A DNA stretch of 64,000 bases from Rhodocytophaga rosea. Its GTDB lineage: Bacteria; Bacteroidota; Bacteroidia; Cytophagales; 172606-1. Where the stretch lies: assembly GCF_010119975.1 (NCBI RefSeq), contig NZ_CP048222.1, positions 124,001 to 188,000 of the forward strand. The letters are read 5' to 3'. A program made the translations under genes and the position numbers. Shown here in pieces: positions 24,758 through 33,802 of the stretch. The notes beneath the pieces are model-generated. The model was not told where the DNA came from. It worked only from the letters and a program-made list of their open reading frames with translations, and did no database searches. Position 1 is the stretch's first letter; every line of letters begins with the position of its first letter.

Positions 24758-27700
24758 ATGAACAACACCTTGCCTCAACAATATATTATTGCGATCGGTA
24801 CTTCGGCCGGTGGCCTGGAAGAACTGGAATCCTTCTTTGACCATACTTTTCCGGATGGCGTTTCTTATGTTATCGTTCAACATTTGTCTGCCGATTACAA
24901 AAGCATACTGGCTCAGATTATCCGCAAACACTCTAAACTGGAGATTTGCGAAGCCCAGCATGAAATGCCCGTGGAAGTAAATAAAGTGTATACCATACCT
25001 TATGATAAATACATGACCATCCGGCAGGGAATGTTGTACCTGAGCAACAAGCTCGGAACTGTAGCCCCTCACTTTACTATTGATACCTTTTTTAAATCTC
25101 TGGCTGCCGAGAGAGGCAATAAAGCCATTGGTATCATCCTGACAGGCAAAGGAACCGATGGCACCCGTGGAATAAAAGCCATTCATAAGGCAGGCGGTAT
25201 TGTACTTGCACAAGACCCCTTTACCGCCAGTTACCGGGAAATGCCTGATTCAGCCATTGCTACAGGCTTTACAAACAAGGTATTATCCGTTCAGGCGATG
25301 CCAAAAGCGATTGAAGAATTTGTATCACAATATGCCGACGGGTTTATTTCAGTCACAGCAGAAGATATGCAGATGGAAGAGGTAAAAGATATTGATGAAA
25401 CTATCCTGGTGGCTATTATTAAACTCATTAAGGACCATGTTCCCCATGATTTTTCCGGATATAAACGGGGCACCATTAAAAGAAGGATTTACAAAAGAAT
25501 GGCCGCTACCCAGCTGGATACCCCGGAAGCCTACGTTAATTATCTGTCTAACCATCCTGAGGAATTAGAATCACTCTCACAGGATCTTCTCATCCATGTT
25601 ACTGCTTTTTTCAGAGACCAGGAGGAATTTGCATACCTGGAAACAACCATTATTCCGGATATTATAAAACTGCATCCTGCGGGTGAAACACTCAAAATAT
25701 GGTGTGCCGGTTGTGCTACCGGAGAAGAAGCCTATTCCATAGCTATCCTGATTAAAGAATACCTGGACAAAACGGGCAGGCAAGTGGAAGTAAAAATATT
25801 TGCCACAGATATTGACAAAAAGGTGATCAGCATTGCCTCCGCAGGCGTTTACCCCGAAAGTATATCGGGTGATGTATCGCAGGAGAGACTGAAGAACTAC
25901 TTTACGTTAGAAGGAGATAGCTATAAAGTAAAGCCTGGCCTGCGGAAAATGCTCATTTTTGCCACCCATGACCTAGCTCAAAACCCGCCGTATTGCCACA
26001 TGAGCCTGATCAGCTGCCGCAATGTACTCATTTACATGAAGCCGGTACTACAGAAAAAGGTATTGTCTATGCTGAGTTTTGGCCTTCAGCAAGGTGGCTA
26101 TTTATTTTTAGGTTCCAGCGAAAATACCAGGCACCTGGGCCTCACTTTTGCTGAAGTAAACAAAAAATGGAAAGTGTACAAAAAAACCGGTATCAGTTTT
26201 GAAAAAGCCTATTATTCCTTTGTTCCACCCATACTGGAAGATCTGCCGGCCATTGCCTTTCCGGATATTGCCACAGGAAAGCCTGCTTATTTTAAACATA
26301 ATTTTACAGAAGATATAAATGAAGTGGTGTTGCATGCTTCCGGATATGCCGGTGTTTGTCTGGATCACAATCTGAATATATTGCACACCTTCGGGGATTT
26401 AAGCCCCTATCTGCTGCCTAAAGTACTTAATTTTAACTTGTCAGAATTACTCCCACGAGCTCTTTTGGGCGTTTTTGGTGCGGCGGCTCACCGGTCTATC
26501 AAGCATAATGAACGGGTTGTACTCAAACGGATGCAGATCAAAGAAGAGAGTTCCTTACTGATAAATGTACTCATTGAGCCTTTTGTGGTAAGGAAAACGG
26601 GCCAGAAATTAATTGTGGTACTTTTCAGTGAAGAGCAAAAGGGGGCAAAAGAAGAGCAAACACAGCTGTTTGATCCAGTGCTCCATATCCGTGAATACAT
26701 CTCTGATATGGAGGCTGAGTTAAAAGAAGCGAGAGAGAACCTGCAGCAAGTGTTTGAAAAAATTGAGTCTTTTAATGAAAAGCGGCAACCCTTACAAGAA
26801 GAATTGCTTTCGGCCAATGAAGAAATGCAAAGCGCCAATGAAGAACTGCAATCATTGAATGAGGAATTGCAAACGATCAATACCGAACACAAGCAGAAAA
26901 TAAAGGAGCTTACGGAACTCAATGATGATTTCAATAACTATTTTTCCAGCAATGTGAACAGGCAGTTGTTTGTAGACAAAAATTTACTGTTGAAAAAGTT
27001 TTCGCCGGCTACATTCAACCTTATTAATCTCAAAGAGAGTGACCTGGGCAGGCCCATCAGCGAGATCACATCCAACCTCCAACCTGATACCCTGGTAGAA
27101 AATCTGAAAAAGGTAAATACCACCGGAGAAGTACTTATGTGCGAGGTGCAGGATAAGCAAGAAAAATGGTATCAGGTAGTGACCATGCCGTATGTCAGGC
27201 AAATCAGTGGACAGCAGGATGGTGCCATTGTTACCTTTACCGATATTACCAGGTTAAAGCATGCCCAGGAAGAAGTAGACCAGAGCAACGAAAGCTTAAA
27301 AAGAATAAATGCCGACCTGGATAACTTCGTATATGCTGCTTCTCATGATCTGTTAGGCCCACTTTCTACCATTGAAGGGCTTATTAATCTCATCAAAACC
27401 GATGTAGAAGCCGATAGTGTTAAAACAGCAGAATATCATCGTATGCTGGATGATTCCATTCATAAATTTAAGGAGGCTATAAAAGAACTGGCCAGTGTAG
27501 GAAAAATAGAAAGCGAAATGCTTCAGGAACAAGAAAATAAAAATATATCTGCCCTGCTTTCTGATATTAAGCTAAGTATCCTGGATAAAATTATTTCTTC
27601 GAGAGTAAGCATAGTGGAAAACCTGCAGATACCAGAAATCAGATTTTCAAAAAAGAATCTGCGCAGCATTCTCTATAACCTGATCAGCAATGCCATCAAG

Positions 27701-27973
27701 TTTACATCCCCGCAACGGGAACCTCAGATTGTAATCAGCACCTTGCTCAAAGATGGGTTTGTGCAGCTCAACGTGGCTGATAATGGCATAGGCATGGAGG
27801 AAGCGCACATTGCTTCCGTGTTTACGATGTACCGGCGGCTCAACAAACATATTGAGGGCCAAGGGATAGGCTTGTATCTGGTAAAAAAAATAATTGATGC
27901 CGCAGGTGGAAAAATTGAAATTAGCAGTGAATTAAATAAAGGGACAAGTATTTGTATTTTTTTTAAGCGATAA
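24758..27973 (+). CDS. CheB-CheR-PAS-histidine kinase fusion (copy 1)
   Basis: A 1071-residue cytoplasmic sensor. CheB methylesterase-like domain, residues 8-190: Ser16 in GTSAGG, His42 in VQHLS and the Asp of TGKGTDGTRG complete the triad. CheR methyltransferase, about 215-470: GCATGEEAYSIAIL SAM motif and LISCRNVLIYM. A coiled coil (about 650-725) rich in NEE/SANEELQS repeats follows. Then a PAS domain (about 730-845) and a kinase core: H-box AASHDLLGPL, N-box NLISNAIKFTS, G-boxes DNGIGM and GQGIGLYLVKKI. No chemoreceptor or CheA lies nearby, so the methylation domains may act internally. Paralogue at 43067-46306. Confidence 0.92.
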   Translation: MNNTLPQQYIIAIGTSAGGLEELESFFDHTFPDGVSYVIVQHLSADYKSILAQIIRKHSKLEICEAQHEMPVEVNKVYTIPYDKYMTIRQGMLYLSNKLGTVAPHFTIDTFFKSLAAERGNKAIGIILTGKGTDGTRGIKAIHKAGGIVLAQDPFTASYREMPDSAIATGFTNKVLSVQAMPKAIEEFVSQYADGFISVTAEDMQMEEVKDIDETILVAIIKLIKDHVPHDFSGYKRGTIKRRIYKRMAATQLDTPEAYVNYLSNHPEELESLSQDLLIHVTAFFRDQEEFAYLETTIIPDIIKLHPAGETLKIWCAGCATGEEAYSIAILIKEYLDKTGRQVEVKIFATDIDKKVISIASAGVYPESISGDVSQERLKNYFTLEGDSYKVKPGLRKMLIFATHDLAQNPPYCHMSLISCRNVLIYMKPVLQKKVLSMLSFGLQQGGYLFLGSSENTRHLGLTFAEVNKKWKVYKKTGISFEKAYYSFVPPILEDLPAIAFPDIATGKPAYFKHNFTEDINEVVLHASGYAGVCLDHNLNILHTFGDLSPYLLPKVLNFNLSELLPRALLGVFGAAAHRSIKHNERVVLKRMQIKEESSLLINVLIEPFVVRKTGQKLIVVLFSEEQKGAKEEQTQLFDPVLHIREYISDMEAELKEARENLQQVFEKIESFNEKRQPLQEELLSANEEMQSANEELQSLNEELQTINTEHKQKIKELTELNDDFNNYFSSNVNRQLFVDKNLLLKKFSPATFNLINLKESDLGRPISEITSNLQPDTLVENLKKVNTTGEVLMCEVQDKQEKWYQVVTMPYVRQISGQQDGAIVTFTDITRLKHAQEEVDQSNESLKRINADLDNFVYAASHDLLGPLSTIEGLINLIKTDVEADSVKTAEYHRMLDDSIHKFKEAIKELASVGKIESEMLQEQENKNISALLSDIKLSILDKIISSRVSIVENLQIPEIRFSKKNLRSILYNLISNAIKFTSPQREPQIVISTLLKDGFVQLNVADNGIGMEEAHIASVFTMYRRLNKHIEGQGIGLYLVKKIIDAAGGKIEISSELNKGTSICIFFKR

Positions 27974-28024
27974 ATCATCTGTTGGTGAATGTTTATTCTC
28001 TACCTATAAAAGGAAATGCCTCCA

Positions 28025-28243
28025 ATGGAAAAGTTAGCCTATATACATACAAGAATACAAGCGTTAAAAAGTGAGATTTATATTCTACTCATTGACGATT
28101 TATTTTTAGAATACACTGTCGCAGAAAAAATAATAGAAGATAATTTTTTAATGATAGGCGGCAACAGAAATCCGGATACTATTAAAAAAATCAACCTTAA
28201 GTTTCGCGAGATAAAAGAATTGCAGTCTCTGTTAGGGACATAA
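28025..28243 (+). CDS. Small hypothetical protein, paralogue of the one at 21033
   Basis: A 72-residue protein (MEKLAYIHTRIQALKSEIYI...). The ATG at 28025 is preferred to one three codons earlier because AAAGGAA then lies at a proper ribosome-binding distance. It follows the CheB-CheR-kinase by about 50 bases and may be cotranscribed with it. It aligns with the product of 21033-21248. The acidic, helical, conserved ending INLKFREIKELQSLL suggests a small helical adaptor, but no function is known. Confidence 0.65.
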   Translation: MEKLAYIHTRIQALKSEIYILLIDDLFLEYTVAEKIIEDNFLMIGGNRNPDTIKKINLKFREIKELQSLLGT

Positions 28244-28377
28244 AAAGCGGGCAGAAGGTGCCCTTGTAGATACAACTTGTAGATATAAATTAATGCTAAA
28301 AAGAAGCTGTGCTTTTTTACTGTAATTAATATCAAACACCAGGTGGTAAATCTATAAAAATTAACAATCCGTACTTA

Positions 28378-29241
28378 GAGAATGTTTTGAAATATTATTT
28401 GGCAATTCTTCTAAGGAGCACATCCACAAAAGCTAATTGTAGCATTGCCTGAGCACTTTCTGTGGTTTTCTCAAAATCACGGCTGAGTCTTCGCTTGGAA
28501 TTGAGCCATCCGTAACTTCTTTCTACTACCCAACGACCACCCACTGGAACAAAGCCTTTTACAGTTTCAGGCTTTTGTACAATTTCTACCCTCCATCCAT
28601 ACTCTCTTTTTACTTCTTCAACAAATGTATCTTTATAGCCATTATCTGCTTTTAATGTATGCAGGCGCGAAGACTTACCCTTTAACTTGCAGCCTAACTC
28701 ATAGCCTGCTGTAGCATCGGCTATGTTAGCAGCCGTAATGTGAATGGCCCAAGGTATACCTAGACAATCCACAGCTATATGTCTTTTTCTGCCATTCACC
28801 TTTTTATTGCCGTCTATTCCCTTGTGCTCAGTGGTAAACTGTATGATTTTCACACTTTGACTATCAATAGCTAACACACTTGGTAAGGCTTGCCGACCTG
28901 CTTTTTTTCTTTCTCGGACAGCTAAAGAATCTAACAACTCTTCAATGATACCCCGCTTTTTCCACTGCCGATAATGGTAATAGATTGTTTGCCAGGGTGG
29001 ATACTTACTTTCCATATTTCGCCACTGACTGCCTGTGGTTAAGATCCATAGCAGGGCATTGAGGATAAGGCGTTTTTCATATTTGATCTTTCTTTGGTTA
29101 TCGACTATTTCCTTGATAACTTCCCACTGAGAATCGGTGAGTTCGCAAAATCTTTCTTGCATAAAACTTGATGATTAGACACCTCAAGTTTACTCACTGA
29201 TTCTTTATTTTACTCTATTTTTATTCTCTCAAAACATCCTC
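28378..29241 (-). mobile_element. IS5-family insertion sequence, copy A
   Basis: 864 bp with imperfect inverted ends (GAGAATGTTTTGA at the left, complement of GAGGATGTTTTGA at the right) and a 3-bp TTA target duplication (28375-28377 and 29242-29244). One intact transposase frame. Confidence 0.88.
28395..29162 (-). CDS. IS5-family transposase
   Basis: A 255-residue single-frame DDE transposase of the IS5 type. The N-terminal DUF4096-like region (LTDSQWEVIKEIVDN; YEKRLILNALLWILTTGSQW) is followed by the catalytic core: LAIDSQSVK, KADNGYKD and VVERSYGWLNSKRRL, which hold the D, D and E. It appears intact and therefore probably active. The element sits directly upstream of the PRC-barrel gene and may have displaced its promoter. 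Confidence 0.92.
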   Translation of the reverse strand: MQERFCELTDSQWEVIKEIVDNQRKIKYEKRLILNALLWILTTGSQWRNMESKYPPWQTIYYHYRQWKKRGIIEELLDSLAVRERKKAGRQALPSVLAIDSQSVKIIQFTTEHKGIDGNKKVNGRKRHIAVDCLGIPWAIHITAANIADATAGYELGCKLKGKSSRLHTLKADNGYKDTFVEEVKREYGWRVEIVQKPETVKGFVPVGGRWVVERSYGWLNSKRRLSRDFEKTTESAQAMLQLAFVDVLLRRIAK

Positions 29242-29256
29242 TTAAAATGTAAAACT

Positions 29257-29688
29257 ATGAATCAACAGGAACAAGACTTAGCATCTAATAATGAGAGTGG
29301 CCACAATCAGGAGGGCACAAATGCCAACTGGCCGGTAAAAGTTCTTACGGCTACCTCCATTATTGGAGATCCGATATACAACCTGCAAGGAGAACATATT
29401 GGCAAGATTAAAGATATTATGGTAGATCTGGAGGGAGGCTGTATCAGTTATGTAATACTGGAATACGGAGGTTTTTTAGGCATGGGTGGAAAACTATTTG
29501 CCTTTCCCTTTAAACTAATCCAGTTAGATCAGGTAAACCGCAGATTTACTCTGGATATTGATAAAGAGCTTCTTAACAAGGAACCTGGTTTTGATAAGAG
29601 TCACTGGCCTGCCACGAATAGCCATGGGTATGCTGCTGGTAATAGTTCGTCCTGGGGTGCATTTATGGGCCCTAACACAGGAGGATAA
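29257..29688 (+). CDS. PRC-barrel domain protein
   Basis: A 143-residue soluble protein with a PRC-barrel at about residues 28-100 (IGDPIYNLQGEHIGKIKDIM, VDLEGGCISYVILEYGGFLG, LFAFPFKLIQLD). The tail is glycine/serine-rich and disordered. PRC-barrel proteins serve as RNA-processing or photosystem accessory modules and are common stress-associated proteins in Bacteroidota. The ATG lies 15 bases from the IS5 right end, so expression now depends on whatever promoter the element leaves or provides. Confidence 0.85.
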   Translation: MNQQEQDLASNNESGHNQEGTNANWPVKVLTATSIIGDPIYNLQGEHIGKIKDIMVDLEGGCISYVILEYGGFLGMGGKLFAFPFKLIQLDQVNRRFTLDIDKELLNKEPGFDKSHWPATNSHGYAAGNSSSWGAFMGPNTGG

Positions 29689-29754
29689 GTCTTTTCATTT
29701 ATCTTTTCAAAACCAAATAATCCTACAAAGGAATTTATCTAGATAAAAAGTATA

Positions 29755-30858
29755 TAAGTACTTAAACAAAATTAAGTATAAGATTTTCATCTAGTTCAAG
29801 TTCTTTGAAATCAAGCATAAAATAAGTGCCAAAGTCTGAAAAGATCGTGTGGAGTGCCTGCCTGAGCATATCTAAGGACAGATAATCTTCTGCTTTCAGC
29901 CAATGGTATTTGACCTGCTTCCAAAAGCGCTCGATCCTGTTGAGATGAGGACTATACTTAGGCAGAAAAAAGATATACAAGCCTTTCTGCTCCCATTCTC
30001 CTCTTATGGTTTCCCATATGCCACAAGTATGCAAGGAAGCATTGTCTAGGACAATTCAGTGGGCTTGGTGATAGATGTTGAGAAGGCATCTACACATTCG
30101 ATGATGAAGGTAGCATTCAGACTCCCACTTTTCTGATAAGTAAGCAACTCATTGTCTGTGCTCAACAAGCCAAACACATTCACCCTTGCACTTCTTTGGG
30201 ATAAAATAGGGGCATGTTTACCTTTTTTGATCCATCCATAAGGCACACAAGGAGTAAGGCAAAATCCTGATTCGTCTCCAAAATATACGTTTATCCTACC
30301 TGCCTGTGCTAAATAAAGCAAAGTGTACAATCGATTAAGCTTTCGCTCATATTCTTGCTGATTTTGCAAGGGTTTCAACCATTTGCGGAAGCGTTTCCAT
30401 CGGTAGTCAATTTTTTTTAAACCGCTTCAAGGTCATCTCACTCATAGCTGTACCTAATTTAGCTTCAATCTTCCGCTTGGCTAGTTTAAGCTGTTGTTTT
30501 TCTTTGTCTATGCTATTTTCTACCACTTCTACATGAGTAGCATTCCTAGTGGTGAGGATGGGTTTTCTACCTTTTCCTTTTTGATTCTTCAACCCTGCCA
30601 CCCCTGCTTTTTCAAAGCGATCAAACCACTTGTAGATACTTAGCTCACTAACTTGAAAAATGCTTGCTAACTTCTGTACCTGATAGCCTTGATTGGATAG
30701 TAGTATAGCTTGGCAACGGTTACGTTCCTGATAACTTTTACTATCTTTATGAATCTTCTCTAAGTCTTGTTTTTGCTTGTCTGTAATCTTCTTGATATAA
30801 CGCATAGCCAAAGATACCATTTGTCAAAAACTTATACTTAATTTTGTACACTTACTTA
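29755..30858 (-). mobile_element. IS630-family insertion sequence, copy 2 (decayed)
   Basis: 1.1 kb, closely related to copy 1, with ends ACAAAATTAAGTATAAG and flanking TAAGTA/TACTTA. Its transposase carries at least two disabling frameshifts. Confidence 0.85.
29762..30820 (-). pseudogene. IS630 transposase, frameshifted
   Basis: Three fragments are visible. The HTH half (30407-30820) ends early at LKRFKKN because the slippery run is now T3A8 instead of T5A7, so a -1 shift no longer reaches the DDE frame. The first DDE part (30046-30378, LYTLLYLAQAGRINVYFGDE) runs into STSITKPTELS-stop. One missing base near 30050 (ACTGAATTG where ACTGTAATTG is expected) throws VIVLDNAS out of frame. The last part (29762-30034) holds PHLNRIERFWKQVKYHW. 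Identity with copy 1 is otherwise high, so decay is recent. Confidence 0.85.
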
Positions 30859-31336
30859 TAATTAACTACTATAGTATTGGTAAGATCCTCATCTTCCAGG
30901 CTTTTTATTCTTCCCAATAGATGTAGTTCTCCTGTGTTTTGTAGCAGCAAAAGCATTCGGGATAGTGTATTCATTAGATTCAGGCGAAACCGATGATAAA
31001 ATTATTGTTGTAGTTGCCAAATATGGGAATGTAAACTATACAGAAGTTAGTACTGGGTTTCCCCACATTTTAAGGCAGAATTGAGAAACTTTTTGAAAAT
31101 TATAAAAGCCTGAAAAAAACAGGTAGTCATTGACAATTTTTCAGGTAAAACCTTGCCCATGAAATAATTATGAAAAGTATTGCTTTGTATAAGGCAACTT
31201 TCAATCAGCCATAGTAGAAGCAGATGCGCTTTCACAAAATAGAGTTTTATCTATAACTGACACATTACATAATAATTTACACAGTCCAACAGATGGGTTT
31301 TAATAAAATAAGCTTACGTAAACAACAGTTATAGAT
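30859..31336. other. Intergenic stretch, nothing recognised
   Basis: About 480 bases between the decayed IS630 and the next small gene. No protein-like frame, hairpin or repeat was identified. Confidence 0.4.
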
Positions 31337-31657
31337 ATGAGCAAATCTTCACTTACAGAATTAAAAAATATTTTAGATCAAGTCAATGATTTATCAATAG
31401 GCGATGATAAGGCGAAAGCACTCGAATCCTTTATTGAACAATCCATGGAGATTATTACCAATATGAATAGCCCCAGAGATGATTTTTTTGAAGGCCGCAA
31501 AAAGCTGGCCTTAGATGATCTTCAAAATCACTCATCGAGGCATTTAAAGGGATACTGGCAGGAAAAAGATAAAATAGATAAGATCTCAGAATTCAGCCGT
31601 GCCCGAAGTGAGGCGAGTCAGGCAATAAATAGTATTCTTTCCAGCTTTAAAAAATAA
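31337..31657 (+). CDS. Hypothetical helical protein
   Basis: A 106-residue acidic/basic helical protein (LKNILDQVNDLSIGDDKAKA, RARSEASQAINSILSSFKK), soluble, without signal or membrane segment. Its regular heptad-like pattern suggests a coiled coil or a TipAS-like bundle. It is not recognised. It converges with the alanine/lysine-rich secreted protein gene across a terminator. Confidence 0.6.
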   Translation: MSKSSLTELKNILDQVNDLSIGDDKAKALESFIEQSMEIITNMNSPRDDFFEGRKKLALDDLQNHSSRHLKGYWQEKDKIDKISEFSRARSEASQAINSILSSFKK

Positions 31658-31729
31658 CTGACTTATAGCTTTCAAGTGCAGAAGTTGGGAATATTGGCAG
31701 GCGGTCAGCGTGGTGTGCATAATCTTAAA

Positions 31730-31756
31730 AACCCTGATCAGTATAAGATCAGGGTT
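31730..31756. terminator. Bidirectional terminator hairpin
   Basis: AACCCTGATC and GATCAGGGTT form a 10-bp stem with a 7-base loop, with A-runs upstream and downstream. It lies between the convergent genes at 31337 and 31768. Confidence 0.8.
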
Positions 31757-31767
31757 GAAAAAAGAAA

Positions 31768-32190
31768 TTAATTCCCGTTGGATTTCTCAGTAGCTTTGGC
31801 TGCTTTATTTGCTTGTTTATCGGCATTCATTCTGGATTTCTGGGCTTTCCTCTCTGCTTTGGCTGCCGATTTAGACTCTTTGGCAGCATACGATGCATCC
31901 CGGCTTATACGACTGGCTTCTTTAGATTTAGCTCTGTTCTCTTTCTGGAGGTTTTCGGCATCTTTTAATCTATTTTGGTTTTTCTCGCCTTCACTTTTGA
32001 GGGCCTCACCCTGCAGGGTTTCATTCTTTTGTATTTCTGTTTTGAGACGCTCTGTATTTCTTTCATTGGTTTCTGTAGCCATTTGCTTTTCATTATTTAC
32101 TCTCACCGAATCAGTTTGAGCAAAAGAGCGGGTGGCAAGCATACTACAGGCTCCTAGTAAGAATGTAAAAAAAATAGATTTTAAATTCAT
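31768..32190 (-). CDS. Exported alanine/lysine-rich coiled-coil protein
   Basis: A 140-residue protein starting MNLKSIFFTFLLGACSML (start at 32190; a longer frame to 32205 lacks a good leader). The signal peptide ends around SFA-Q. The mature part is almost wholly helical and charged (NERNTERLKTEIQKNETLQ; ESKSAAKAERKAQKSRMNAD), of the sort that forms an extended periplasmic coil. Cys15 falls in GACS, so a lipoprotein is also possible. Function unknown. It shares a terminator with the gene at 31337. Confidence 0.65.
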   Translation of the reverse strand: MNLKSIFFTFLLGACSMLATRSFAQTDSVRVNNEKQMATETNERNTERLKTEIQKNETLQGEALKSEGEKNQNRLKDAENLQKENRAKSKEASRISRDASYAAKESKSAAKAERKAQKSRMNADKQANKAAKATEKSNGN

Positions 32191-32205
32191 GATGGTTTCC
32201 CCCAT

Positions 32206-32719
32206 TTGAGGCAGGATACTTAGATAACCAGCTCACTAGCTTTATAGTTGCAAATTACTGATAATTAATAATTTATATTATTAAAAGTGTGCTGATTCCA
32301 TTGAGGCCAACTATTTCAGCTTTTAATATTGGCTTTTACAAGAGCAGAGATTACCAGTAGCATTATTCACATCTGATACTTTTAATCAACCTTGTTAACC
32401 CAAGGATTTCCGAAAAAGAGAAGTACAACCTGAAAATCTCTCTGATGGCTTTCATAGAAGATTAATTATCATGGAAGGTCGCTTGTTAAGAGAATACCTC
32501 CTATTTTATTATTCACACTACTGTATACAAACACTGCCCAAGCAGTAGAGGACTGTTGTATAGGCTCCTTCTACTTTATTGGTTGAATTTTGCAAACCAT
32601 TCTAAACATTATATCTATGGATTACAGGGACAGGTTGCTAAAGTTATTAGTGCCGCCGATTATTAAATGACCTAATGAGATTGATTGTTCAGATAAGGTT
32701 TAAAAGTGATAGGCATAGG
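32206..32719. other. Intergenic stretch, nothing recognised
   Basis: About 510 bases of AT-rich DNA between two minus-strand genes. It probably holds the promoter of the secreted coil protein; no specific element was identified. Confidence 0.4.
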
Positions 32720-33217
32720 TTATAAATGAATTGCATCACTGTTTTCATAACCATATTTGGATTCTTCTTTTTGTTCAAGAATATAAGTAACAGCTAAATA
32801 TGGGGCGATTCCGACTGTTTGAATATCTTTTACAAAATACTCTTCTTTAGGAAATTCCCGTTTGAGGTAATCTTGAATATCCTCATGTTTATAATATGAT
32901 TCTGTTCTGGCAGTCTTTTCATCAGTTTTGATAAATACCGTTACTACTTTTTGCATGGTGTGGTGGTTTAGAAATTGATTTATAAAAGTTTGGGTAGTAA
33001 CTCTACTGCTACGTATGCACATGCCTGACATAGGTAATGGAAGCCTGTAAAACTGATTTAACTGACTGGGCAGCGCTTGATCTACCAGGGGCAGAAAGTG
33101 ATTATTAGCTCCAAAGAAATCCTTGAGCAGTTGCTTAGTTTGGGCTAGGATAAAAATATCGGTGGTATCTTGACCCATAAGCCGTTCAGCGTTGGCAATA
33201 AATACTTTAGCATTCAT
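32720..33217 (-). CDS. Hypothetical protein
   Basis: A 165-residue soluble protein (MNAKVFIANAERLMGQDTTD...). The N-terminal half is helical, followed by a beta-rich part (KVVTVFIKTDEKTARTESYY, YFVKDIQTVGIAPYLAVTYI). It has balanced composition and length for a single domain. Not recognised. It may form a transcription unit with the gene at 33434, whose stop lies about 215 bases upstream. Confidence 0.6.
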   Translation of the reverse strand: MNAKVFIANAERLMGQDTTDIFILAQTKQLLKDFFGANNHFLPLVDQALPSQLNQFYRLPLPMSGMCIRSSRVTTQTFINQFLNHHTMQKVVTVFIKTDEKTARTESYYKHEDIQDYLKREFPKEEYFVKDIQTVGIAPYLAVTYILEQKEESKYGYENSDAIHL

Positions 33218-33433
33218 AGGAGTAAGTTTAGGTACATAGTGATTTGCATTTTCAGGTAGATTTTGGATAAATATATGTATCTAATAAGATATGCCTTTGC
33301 AAGTTATACTGCCTAAGTAGGAAAAGTTTAGAATCAATTTAACGCTTAGCTAGCAAATAGGCGAAACTCTATGTTTTTCTCCTCTACTTTCAGACATTAT
33401 CATAGAAGCCCTGGAGGGAATTATAAATATCCT

Positions 33434-33802
33434 TTAAATAGTAAAAGCTTTAATATACAAATGGGTTATACTGTCATCCTCATCTTTAATGAAATCAATT
33501 TCTTTAAGTCCATGAATGTTATAATATTTAACCTTCAATTGATGCTTGATGTAGGAAGGCTTATTAAGATTAAGTCCTAGTACTTTAATAAACTCCTCCA
33601 CTAGCGTGGTTTGGGGATTAGTAAACATTATCCAGTCAGCTACATTTTCGATAAATACAATCCATATATTCCCACCATTAAAATAGGCTTTAAGGCTCTG
33701 CTCTACTTGAGGAGTACAATAAATTTCTTTTCTGTCAGCTGGTCCTAATATTCTTTCAACCGCTGCTAAATCCCTCCCTATAATCTCACTGATAAGTTCC
33801 AT
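33434..33802 (-). CDS. Hypothetical protein
   Basis: A 122-residue protein (MELISEIIGRDLAAVERILG...) with an alpha/beta pattern and aromatic strands (IWIVFIENVADWIMF, KVKYYNIHGLKEIDFI). There is no signal peptide and no membrane helix. Composition and codon regularity support a genuine gene. The start GRDLAAVERILGPADR is reminiscent of SmpA/BamE-like or immunity-type small domains, but no family can be named with confidence. Confidence 0.6.
   Translation of the reverse strand: MELISEIIGRDLAAVERILGPADRKEIYCTPQVEQSLKAYFNGGNIWIVFIENVADWIMFTNPQTTLVEEFIKVLGLNLNKPSYIKHQLKVKYYNIHGLKEIDFIKDEDDSITHLYIKAFTI

Noticed and set aside
24635-25213. 192-residue minus frame opposite the CheB domain
   Set aside because: Antisense frame over a region whose plus strand has clear CheB motifs.
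26488-26934. 148-residue serine-rich minus frame
   Set aside because: Complement of the NEE-repeat coil of the kinase; a known artefact of repetitive coding DNA.
28295-28318. AAAAAG/CTTTTT hairpin after the small gene at 28025
   Set aside because: A stem of only A/T and one G-C pair could be chance; not listed as a terminator.
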